From a virus, in IMG/VR virus record IMGVR_UViG_3300032087_001935, positions 1-45,369 of that record: a stretch of 45,369 nucleotides of DNA; one strand, given 5' to 3'. Positions 1 through 5,277 of this stretch are shown here, in pieces. The notes below the pieces were generated by a model. It ran no database searches. It had not been told where the DNA came from and saw only the letters and a list, made by a program, of their open reading frames with translations. Each line of letters opens with the position of its first letter. Within the stretch, counting starts at the first letter, position 1. The translations under genes were made by a program, and so were the position numbers.

Positions 1-91
1 AGTCCTCCTTAGGATGCTGGTGTGTTCTCCCAGTCCACACATCATGAACTGCGAGTAACACATACACTGAAGTAAATAAGTAAACGTATAT
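1..91. repeat. terminal direct repeat, left copy (assembly overlap)
   Basis: These 91 bases recur exactly as the last 91 bases of the window (45279-45369). The window is therefore a closed circle, or a circularly permuted or terminally redundant genome, opened inside the early operon. The unique length is about 45,278 bases. A 91-base repeat inside a coding region is more likely an assembler overlap than a true T7-like terminal repeat, but the sequence alone cannot decide. Confidence 0.9.
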
Positions 92-109
92 CTCTATGGT
101 TGCCTGCAC
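1..109 (-). CDS. 36-aa single-TM membrane protein crossing the window junction (3' end lies at 45277-45278)
   Basis: On the minus strand a GTG codon at 107-109 follows a good Shine-Dalgarno (AGGAGACTAAC). It opens a 36-codon frame that runs off position 1 and ends at a TAA made of 45277-45278 plus position 1 of the circle. The product starts MQATIEIYVYLFTSVYVLLA, one hydrophobic segment, then a short polar tail HDVWTGRTHQHPKED. The gene begins 10 bases after the stop of the upstream gene. Its end contains the Shine-Dalgarno of the next gene (start 45272). A linear gene caller would lose it. Function is unknown; a small inner-membrane early protein is plausible. Confidence 0.6.
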   Translation of the reverse strand, partial: MQATIEIYVYLFTSVYVLLAVHDVWTGRTHQHPKED

Positions 110-118
110 GTTAGTCTC

Positions 119-391
119 CTAGCTCATATTGTCCTGCATCACTAGGAAGTCTATCTCCTCCTGATGCTCAATGCGTCTGTCTATTAGCTTGCGTAGCAAA
201 GTATCTGGTAGGTTGTAGTATTTAAGGCTTGCCACACACTTATCCTTTTCCTCATCAGTTACCCCTCCGCTATCGTAGGATGTTTCCTGTAGTAGCCAGT
301 AATGTAGAATCTCTTCGATGTCATCCTCGATACACTCATTCCATGTAGTGTCATCCACTGGATGGCCTAACAATTTACCGTAGTCACTCAT
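119..391 (-). CDS. hypothetical early protein, 90 aa, acidic
   Basis: I do not recognise this family. The product is acidic and helix-rich (Asp/Glu clusters DDIEEIL, TDEEKDK, HQEEIDF), soluble, with no membrane segment or cysteine pattern. The ATG is preceded by GGAGGATAGAG, a good ribosome site that lies inside the end of the upstream gene; the two frames overlap by 8 bases. This fits tightly packed early phage accessory genes of the leftward operon. Confidence 0.75.
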   Translation of the reverse strand: MSDYGKLLGHPVDDTTWNECIEDDIEEILHYWLLQETSYDSGGVTDEEKDKCVASLKYYNLPDTLLRKLIDRRIEHQEEIDFLVMQDNMS

Positions 392-566
392 CTCTATCCT
401 CCACTACTTGGTACTTACGTCCGCTATTGACGGTGACTGTACCTCCGAAGTATTCCCACATAAATCCTTCCTCCATGCCACGCTGATGCAGTACCTCTAT
501 CTCAGGCATGTCATCCTCAATCTCTTCAGGCGTAGCACCGTATGACTGTAGTATTCTTACTGGCAT
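384..566 (-). CDS. hypothetical early protein, 60 aa
   Basis: Unrecognised small acidic protein with an ATPEEIEDDMPEIEVL helix and a C-terminal beta-like stretch (FGGTVTVNSGRKYQVV). The ATG at 566 follows AGGGGACTAAGTA, a variant of the GAGGACTAA ribosome leader common to this operon. The start overlaps the previous stop codon by TAATG, so translation is probably coupled. The 3' end overlaps the next gene by 8 bases. Confidence 0.7.
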   Translation of the reverse strand: MPVRILQSYGATPEEIEDDMPEIEVLHQRGMEEGFMWEYFGGTVTVNSGRKYQVVEDRDE

Positions 567-748
567 TACTTAGTCCCCTTGTCTTCTAGCCATTTGCTCC
601 ATTCATTGAATGTCTGCCTTGCTTCACTCTTAGTCATATTGAATCGCCACTCCATCTCACTAGGTGCGAACATCATATTGATGCGACCGCTATCACGAGT
701 CTCAGTTAGCCACTCAAACAATTCCGTCTTATCTTCTTTCTCAATCAT
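566..748 (-). CDS. hypothetical early protein, 60 aa
   Basis: Unrecognised. I chose the ATG at 748 (MIEKEDKTELFEW) over an in-frame GTG farther upstream (784), because GTGAGGACTAAG, the standard leader of this operon, directly precedes it. The upstream codons also run into a perfect 13-bp inverted repeat (771-813) that is better read as a 5' RNA hairpin. The product is charged and Trp-rich (WRFNMTKSEARQTFNEWSKW) with a helix-turn-helix-like rhythm, but no confident domain assignment. Confidence 0.7.
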   Translation of the reverse strand: MIEKEDKTELFEWLTETRDSGRINMMFAPSEMEWRFNMTKSEARQTFNEWSKWLEDKGTK

Positions 749-1111
749 CTTAGTCCTCACTAATAATTTTGTACTGTACACCACCGTCGAGAGTCTTCGA
801 TGGTGTACAGTACGTCCCAGTAACAGTTGTATTGTGCTGGTGGGCTACTGCGCTACAGCCACCCTTCATTCACTGCAACCCGATGCCTCGGACAGTGACA
901 CTCACCCCAGCGTATACACCGTAGGTATTCACCCCAGTGTAGTGAGTAGTTAGTGTTACAGATTATCGCGATTCAACATGACAGACTGACATGTCCAAGT
1001 CGCAGAGGTTCACGATACTGCACTCACTAACTTGTATTGATTCTCACGGGATAGGGCAGGGCAGCATGACTTAACCACACATGCCACCCCACCCGTACCG
1101 TGAGGACATTC
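749..1111. other. 363-base non-coding stretch inside the early operon
   Basis: No frame with a ribosome site was found on either strand; the only long open frame is an antisense one without a plausible start. It holds the 771-813 inverted repeat, a TCACCCCAG direct repeat (902-910 and 929-937), and short inverted copies of AGTTAGTG/CACTAACT. The size, repeats and position between early genes would fit a regulatory region or replication origin, but nothing here proves it. Confidence 0.5.
771..813 (-). promoter_or_regulatory. perfect 13-bp inverted repeat / 5' RNA hairpin
   Basis: GTACTGTACACCA at 771-783 is the exact reverse complement of 801-813, with a 17-base interior that itself contains TCGA...TCGA. 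On the minus-strand mRNA it forms a very stable hairpin ending about 12 bases before the Shine-Dalgarno of the gene starting at 748. No U-run follows on either strand, so it is not an intrinsic terminator. It could be an mRNA-processing or stability hairpin, or a palindromic operator. Confidence 0.65.
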
Positions 1112-2032
1112 CTATAGTGCCAATGCCAGTTGTTCAGCCTTGAGAACATCTCGGTCATTAGCTGTTAGCAGGATACGGTCAAACCTAGTAGCATTACTCC
1201 GACGAGTCTTGTCATGTTGAGAGTATCCTTGCACTGCGTTGTATGCTTCCCATGCTGTCACCATTCCATTGACTGGGACACTTCCCCGACCAGTGTGGTA
1301 ACGCTCACGGGCAACACGGTTCCATAGTGCATCCATCTTCCTTTTGTACGCCTTAAATTGACGGTCTGTTGCGTCAGGCTTAGGCGGTGCATAGACTTCC
1401 GTTAAGAAGTCACGTAATCGAACCTCACGATTAGCCATATGGTCAATCACGGTAGTGAGATTGTGCCACTTCTGCTTCAGGCCACTCATCACATCAATCA
1501 GGTCATCCATCTTCTCACGTAGAGATTTGGTGTGCCGGATAGTGACAGAGGTACTTATGTCCGTTGACTGCAACATAGCTAAGTTGCTACACGCATCACG
1601 GAAGTAACCCATCGTGGCTTTGAAAGAAGAGCCGTATGCTGCACGAATCACAACCCGGGGGAACACATTGTCTTCTGTACCAAACACCGACTTTCTATAT
1701 TCGTCCGGTGGTGACATAGTGACGTAATGTCCGTCCCGATTGCTCTGATTCTGTACCCAATCACAACGCAACTGCACCTCATTGTCGAAGGCGTATGCGG
1801 TGGACTCTGCTAGTGCAATCACATCCTCACTCGTGTGTGGCTCGAATCGTTCAGAGACTGAACGGTCGCCAACGAATGCACCCGTATCGTCCCTGAATAG
1901 CCCCATCAATGGGGTACCGTAAGAGCGTAGGTACTCATCGTCGTTCCACGAGAGACGTTGCTTCTGCACCTCGAAGTTGAATACACTTCGTACAGTGTCA
2001 GCAATCTCATTCGGTTGTAGTTTTTCATTCAT
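1112..2032 (-). CDS. DUF932 family protein, 306 aa
   Basis: The middle and C-terminal parts match the DUF932 (phage/plasmid-like) family: a beta-rich core (PRVVIRAAYGSSFKATMGYF) followed by a Cys-Ser-Asn segment where the family has its conserved 'CSNG' region, then a long helical region and a C-terminal helix containing TAWEAYNAVQGYSQHD. The family is common on phages and plasmids near replication or recombination genes; its biochemical role is not established. The ATG follows TGAGGACTACTTT. No membrane segments. It is the largest gene of this arm of the early operon. Confidence 0.8.
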   Translation of the reverse strand: MNEKLQPNEIADTVRSVFNFEVQKQRLSWNDDEYLRSYGTPLMGLFRDDTGAFVGDRSVSERFEPHTSEDVIALAESTAYAFDNEVQLRCDWVQNQSNRDGHYVTMSPPDEYRKSVFGTEDNVFPRVVIRAAYGSSFKATMGYFRDACSNLAMLQSTDISTSVTIRHTKSLREKMDDLIDVMSGLKQKWHNLTTVIDHMANREVRLRDFLTEVYAPPKPDATDRQFKAYKRKMDALWNRVARERYHTGRGSVPVNGMVTAWEAYNAVQGYSQHDKTRRSNATRFDRILLTANDRDVLKAEQLALAL

Positions 2033-2090
2033 AAAGTAGTCCTCAATCTTTCTATAAAAAAGTAGTTAGTTAGTTGTCTTCTTTACCGGC

Positions 2091-2534
2091 CTAAACATTC
2101 ATGCTCTCCCGTCTAGCTTTCTGCTTAAGTTTCTGTTGGTGTAACCACACACTAGGAACCAGTGAGTCTGACTTAAGGTATTTGACATACCCGTCACCCA
2201 CATAGTCACGTAGGTGACCACCAAACTCAACACGGTCTATTGAGTAGTCCAGCTTCATGACATTGTGTATCAACTGAATGAACCTATCGAAGTCGATGTC
2301 TTCCTCTAAGTAGAGAAAGCCTTCAGACCACAAATCCTCCAGTGAGAATTCAGTGAATATAGACTTGGGTATAGCTAGTTCCCTAAGTAATTCCTTAGGA
2401 ACCATAAGCCACCCATGTCCAGCACCGGATAGGAACTTCAGGTCGAACAGCATGATGTTGATGCGCTTAGCCTTGTCTAGCTCATCAATCTTCTCATGCA
2501 ATGCCCTTGCTTCTCGTAATGTATCTGCTTTCAT
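2091..2534 (-). CDS. hypothetical early protein, 147 aa
   Basis: Unrecognised. The N-terminal 30 residues form a charged helix (REARALHEKIDELDKAKRIN). A GHGWLMVPKELLREL motif follows at about residues 39-53, then an acidic, aromatic-rich middle and a lysine/arginine-rich tail. It looks soluble and globular. The start follows ACGAGGACAAT. Its 5' leader holds two strong hairpins (2569-2610). Confidence 0.75.
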   Translation of the reverse strand: MKADTLREARALHEKIDELDKAKRINIMLFDLKFLSGAGHGWLMVPKELLRELAIPKSIFTEFSLEDLWSEGFLYLEEDIDFDRFIQLIHNVMKLDYSIDRVEFGGHLRDYVGDGYVKYLKSDSLVPSVWLHQQKLKQKARRESMNV

Positions 2535-2568
2535 ATTGTCCTCGTTTCTATTTAGCCTGTCTCGTCAG

Positions 2569-2610
2569 CACTAGAGTGGCTACCCCTAGTGGACACCCCC
2601 GTGGGGGTGT
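2569..2610 (-). promoter_or_regulatory. two adjacent leader hairpins
   Basis: CACTAG (2569-2574) pairs with CTAGTG (2586-2591), and immediately beside it ACACCCCC (2593-2600) pairs perfectly with GGGGGTGT (2603-2610). Both lie in the minus-strand leader between the stop at 2623 and the start at 2534. No U-run follows in the minus direction, so termination is unlikely there. They resemble the other structured leaders of this operon. Confidence 0.55.
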
Positions 2611-2622
2611 TTCGACTTATGT

Positions 2623-2841
2623 TCACATCACTTGTATGTGTAAGAGTGTTTGTTCCGTTTCTCGTAGTTCTTCAAGCTCTTTCTCTGTTATGGAATAACT
2701 TGAATGCTGTACTGTCCACGATATTCTTTCATCCATTTCCGAGTGAATCCATTCCTCCATCTCATAGTGGTCATCAAACTCTTTGACCGTTGGATTAGAG
2801 TCCAGTGAATCACAAGCGTATGTAACTTTATATTTAGCCAT
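2623..2841 (-). CDS. hypothetical early protein, 72 aa
   Basis: Unrecognised. The start at 2841 (MAKYKVTYACDSLDSN) was chosen over an upstream in-frame ATG because GAGGGAGAAGCA precedes it and it lies 11 bases after the previous stop. The sequence predicts a short beta strand, then acidic helices (EFDDHYEMEEWIHSEMDERI; ITEKELEELRETEQTLL). It is small, acidic and soluble. Confidence 0.7.
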   Translation of the reverse strand: MAKYKVTYACDSLDSNPTVKEFDDHYEMEEWIHSEMDERISWTVQHSSYSITEKELEELRETEQTLLHIQVM

Positions 2842-2852
2842 TGCTTCTCCCT

Positions 2853-3230
2853 CTAGCCTATGCCGTAGCAGTCTAAGGCTGGTATGAGTGTTGGTTTGGG
2901 TTCGTCGGTGGACTCCGGCAGTGCAATGCACATACCGTTGTAGTATTCTTCATCACCGACATACCACGTCCAATCCTTTTGCCTTACTGGTAGTCCAGTA
3001 GCCCGTGCCATCCTGAACATTGTAGTGCGGGTATACCACCCACCATTGTTCAGATACACATGGCCATCGTCCGTGTACGTTATGATGTTGGTGTGATGAT
3101 GTCGGATAGCTACGTTCGTCGCATCCAATCGGATAGCCCACGTTTCGTAGCACATCTTTACCTCATCGCGCCCATCAAGTAAGGCACATAGGGAAGCATA
3201 GGTATGCTTATCGAGTTGTAGATTGCTCAT
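2853..3230 (-). CDS. hypothetical phage protein with GGWYTRTT motif, 125 aa
   Basis: It contains a strand-rich core: HHTNIITYTDDGHVYLNNGG followed by WYTRTTMFRM. A GGW-x-T-x-TT-x-x-RM signature of this type recurs in small hypothetical proteins of many environmental phages as I remember them; no function is known to me. A Trp-rich second half ends in a Pro-rich tail. The ATG follows TGAGGACTAATATCT. It is the third early gene from the promoter with the conserved CTAAACTTAACC leader, and its leader carries the tRNA-like element. Confidence 0.75.
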   Translation of the reverse strand: MSNLQLDKHTYASLCALLDGRDEVKMCYETWAIRLDATNVAIRHHHTNIITYTDDGHVYLNNGGWYTRTTMFRMARATGLPVRQKDWTWYVGDEEYYNGMCIALPESTDEPKPTLIPALDCYGIG

Positions 3231-3253
3231 AGATATTAGTCCTCATATAAGCA

Positions 3254-3265
3254 GGTTAAGTTTAG
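3254..3265 (-). promoter_or_regulatory. conserved leader 12-mer CTAAACTTAACC, copy 3
   Basis: Exact copy of the 12-mer also found at 3983-3994 (a one-base variant lies at 3721-3732). It lies 23 bases upstream of the ATG at 3230, between a structured element and the Shine-Dalgarno, the same architecture as the other two copies. Its constant position suggests a translational or RNA-processing signal rather than a promoter. Confidence 0.55.
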
Positions 3266-3276
3266 TAAGTTGTAAG

Positions 3277-3352
3277 GTTCCCTAGTAGGATTCGAACCTA
3301 CCCCCCGCAATGCACACTACCGCATCGTTAAACAGGTACCAATTAGGCTACA
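3277..3352 (-). tRNA. tRNA-like element (degenerate or regulatory), anticodon not assignable
   Basis: On the minus strand a canonical T arm is present (GTAGG TTCGAAT CCTAC, 3285-3301), followed by UAGGGAA in the acceptor position (3278-3284). Upstream are a D-loop-like AATTGGTA (3337-3344) and an imperfect anticodon-like hairpin with an 8-base loop. The expected 5' acceptor strand is absent next to the D region. A matching GTCCCTA lies farther upstream (3397-3403; 6 bp can pair), which would make a 127-nt element. This is not a normal functional tRNA. It may be a pseudogene, an interrupted tRNA or a tRNA mimic in the mRNA leader. Confidence 0.4.
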
Positions 3353-3466
3353 CACTGTCGTGTACTTAAACCGTCCTAGTGAGGGATGGTAGCCATTAGG
3401 GACATTGATAGTAGCCAGTACACCGTCGAAGATGTATATCGCCTATCGTCTGGCTAGGTGGATAGC

Positions 3467-3700
3467 TTATCTATCCTTAGGGTCGATGTATCGACGTTCA
3501 CACATTGTGTTGAACCACTCAATCGGTACTCTTACCCACTCGTATACTTTGCCCCTACCTAGTTCGGCTAGGTAGTGTGGATTCTTTCCGTTGGCATCGT
3601 ACGCTTTGCGTACTACACCAGTGGTAGTGAATCCCCGTACACTGAAATCCTGATTAGGGATTGTGTACCCAACAGGGCAATCGAATTGTAGTTGTGACAT
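3467..3700 (-). CDS. hypothetical early protein, 77 aa
   Basis: Unrecognised, small, beta-rich and basic at the C-terminus (CERRYIDPKDR). The ATG follows TGAGGACTTGCT. The stop codon lies inside a GGATAG/CTATCC hairpin (3460-3476). It is the second gene downstream of the main early promoter and has the CTAAACCTAACC leader variant 20 bases upstream of its start. Confidence 0.7.
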   Translation of the reverse strand: MSQLQFDCPVGYTIPNQDFSVRGFTTTGVVRKAYDANGKNPHYLAELGRGKVYEWVRVPIEWFNTMCERRYIDPKDR

Positions 3701-3720
3701 AGCAAGTCCTCACATGCTAG

Positions 3721-3732
3721 GGTTAGGTTTAG
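3721..3732 (-). promoter_or_regulatory. conserved leader 12-mer variant CTAAACCTAACC, copy 2
   Basis: One mismatch from the copies at 3983-3994 and 3254-3265. It sits 20 bases upstream of the ATG at 3700 and downstream of an imperfect GCAAG/CTTGC hairpin, repeating the hairpin, 12-mer, Shine-Dalgarno order. Confidence 0.5.
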
Positions 3733-3785
3733 TTAGTCTCTGAGTACCACGCAAGACCGTTAGACCTTGCTAGGTAGTATGGTGT

Positions 3786-3962
3786 CTAGTTCCGTGCATC
3801 GGCAAGGATTAGCTCACGCATTATCGTCTGAATCGTAGGATTAGCCTCCATGATTTCCTCTACAGTGTATATTCCACGCTCTACAGCGTCACATGCTTGC
3901 TTGAGACTCATCGATGCCAATCGTTGGCGCTCTTGAGCTTCAAGTATATCGAGTGTTGCCAT
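3786..3962 (-). CDS. first early protein, 58 aa
   Basis: A minus-strand frame of 58 codons starts at the ATG at 3960-3962 after ATGAGGGCTAGCA. The product begins MATLDILEAQERQRLASMSL and is entirely helical and charged; it includes TVEEIMEANPTIQTIMREL. It is the first gene behind the strong promoter at 4026-4053, the usual place for a host-takeover protein, but no family is recognised. Being under 60 codons it can be missed by length cut-offs. Confidence 0.7.
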   Translation of the reverse strand: MATLDILEAQERQRLASMSLKQACDAVERGIYTVEEIMEANPTIQTIMRELILADARN

Positions 3963-3982
3963 TGCTAGCCCTCATGATAGTT

Positions 3983-3994
3983 GGTTAAGTTTAG
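3983..3994 (-). promoter_or_regulatory. conserved leader 12-mer CTAAACTTAACC, copy 1
   Basis: The first copy lies in the 5' untranslated region of the main early transcript, 20 bases upstream of the ATG at 3962 and directly after the +1 hairpin (4000-4017). Confidence 0.55.
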
Positions 3995-3999
3995 TCTCG

Positions 4000-4017
4000 G
4001 TAAGGTGTTTGCCTTAC
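4000..4017 (-). promoter_or_regulatory. 5'-terminal hairpin of the early transcript
   Basis: GTAAGG pairs perfectly with CCTTAC around a 6-base loop. Given the promoter at 4026-4053, transcription should start near 4019, so this hairpin would sit at the extreme 5' end of the early mRNA, a common device for stabilising phage transcripts. Confidence 0.5.
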
Positions 4018-4025
4018 TGCCTCTT

Positions 4026-4053
4026 ACTATACTCATCGGATACTTGGTGTCAA
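4026..4053 (-). promoter_or_regulatory. main leftward (early) sigma70-like promoter
   Basis: On the minus strand a perfect -35 TTGACA (4048-4053) is separated by 16 bases from TATAGT (4026-4031, 5 of 6 consensus). It faces the early genes and lies in the only long gap between the divergent blocks. Host RNA polymerase would be expected to use it immediately after infection; the genome encodes no recognisable RNA polymerase of its own. Confidence 0.7.
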
Positions 4054-4410
4054 GTTCTTTAGAGTTTCTGATATTTTAGTTGAGAGTTAAACAACCTGTT
4101 GTGAATGCTAGAGGGAACACGGTATATGGTTCGCTTGCTAGTCTCAGGTGTCAGGGTGTCATCCCCTCAACACTTACCATCCTACGTATCGGTGACGTAC
4201 TGTCAAATTCTTCAAACTATTCCGTGGTTTTATGTGGATATGGCATCGGTGGGTTTTCGTATAAAGGAAGTGCCGTTTGGTTGAAAAACGAATCCGCACC
4301 CCCCACCCCATAGAAACGGTACCAGTTATATAGCCACTTCGCCCCGTGAAACGATTTTTCTATTCCTATGTAGCTCTGATAAGCCTAGACTAGGACTAAG
4401 GAGCCTTGAC
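4054..4410. other. divergent control region without a convincing gene
   Basis: This stretch separates the leftward and rightward blocks. A plus-strand open frame (4080-4313, 77 codons from a TTG) has no ribosome site and was not accepted. An extended -10-like TGaTATTTT (4069-4077, plus strand) could start rightward transcription but has no good -35. No clear late promoter is visible before the gene at 4411. Confidence 0.45.
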
Positions 4411-4641
4411 ATGTCAGAATCGGTAGAATTATTTAATGCTGTTAGGTGGGATTGCCCTGAATGCGGTAGAGAGAATTTTGATAGGTGTATACACTTAGAG
4501 AGGTTTCATTTGGAACAATATTTCCACCTACTGACGGACGAAACGGAACTGCTTCTGTACCCCGGTGACGTAGAATGTCAGCACTGCGGCGAGAAGTTTG
4601 AGGCGAATTACGTAGGCCTAGAGGACGAAGAAGGCGAATGA
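4411..4641 (+). CDS. zinc-ribbon protein, 76 aa
   Basis: Two CxxC knuckles (C15/C18 in CPECGR and C56/C59 in CQHCGE) predict a zinc ribbon, with an additional C26 and an acidic C-terminus (EDEEGE). The ATG follows AAGGAGCCTTGAC. It is the first gene of the rightward late block and overlaps the next gene by ATGA. Small zinc ribbons in this position could regulate late transcription, but that is inference. Confidence 0.75.
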   Translation: MSESVELFNAVRWDCPECGRENFDRCIHLERFHLEQYFHLLTDETELLLYPGDVECQHCGEKFEANYVGLEDEEGE

Positions 4642-5276
4642 CAACTATAAATGAAGTAATTGCAGCAACTGCTGATGATGGGTTCGTGCGTGAGGAATTC
4701 ATGTACGGTTCGCCGTCTAGCAGTGCCTTTACGTCTACCAACGACGAGATGAAAGTTGGTTATGATATTGACGGAATGGGCATGTTGGAGCGTTATTTCT
4801 GGAGTTTCCTGCGTTTTACAACGATTAACATACCCCAAGGAGCCACTATCACGTCTGCAAAGATACAGATGAAGTATTCTGGATTTGAAAGCAATAGTGT
4901 TGGCGAAAGCGTCAGCATTTCAGCAGAGGATGTCGATGATGCTTCTGCCCCAACAAATGCTTCGGCTGTTATTAACGCAACTCTTACGAGCGCAAGCGTG
5001 TCGTGGTCAATTCCAAGCATGACGACTAACACTTATTACGATTCTTCGGACATAACAAGTGTTGTTCAGGAGATAGTGAATCGTGCTGGTTGGTCTGCAA
5101 ACAATGATATTAATATAATTCTGCACAATTCGTCCACGGGTGCTAACTGGTATGCTCGCTGGTGGTCACGAAACAAAGGGGAGGTTCATGCCCCGAAGTT
5201 GGTGGTTGAATACTCGACCTCATCGACACCAATAGCTGCAATCGCAATGAATACATACAGACAAATGAGGAATTAA
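4638..5276 (+). CDS. DNRLRE/CBM96-like jelly-roll protein, probable adhesin, 212 aa
   Basis: Residues about 55-205 follow the pattern of DNRLRE/CBM96-like carbohydrate-binding jelly rolls: LRFTTINIPQGATITSAKI near the start, a vector of Ser/Asn-rich strands, SSDITSVVQEIVNRAGW (the family's 'vdvtslVq' element), and a closing APKLVVEY strand. Such domains occur on extracellular and phage adhesion proteins. ATGA overlap with the zinc-ribbon gene indicates coupling. The position ahead of the terminase is unusual for a fibre gene; a capsid-surface binding protein is an alternative. Confidence 0.6.
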   Translation: MTTINEVIAATADDGFVREEFMYGSPSSSAFTSTNDEMKVGYDIDGMGMLERYFWSFLRFTTINIPQGATITSAKIQMKYSGFESNSVGESVSISAEDVDDASAPTNASAVINATLTSASVSWSIPSMTTNTYYDSSDITSVVQEIVNRAGWSANNDINIILHNSSTGANWYARWWSRNKGEVHAPKLVVEYSTSSTPIAAIAMNTYRQMRN

Positions 5277-5277
5277 A

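Noticed and set aside
579-953. Plus-strand 124-codon open frame opposite early genes
   Set aside because: Antisense to a convincing gene and spans the inverted repeat; Ser/Leu/Val-rich shadow translation without a ribosome site.
4080-4313. Rightward 77-codon open frame from a TTG in the divergent control region
   Set aside because: No ribosome site, a rare start codon, and it lies over the promoter region between divergent blocks; kept only as a possibility.
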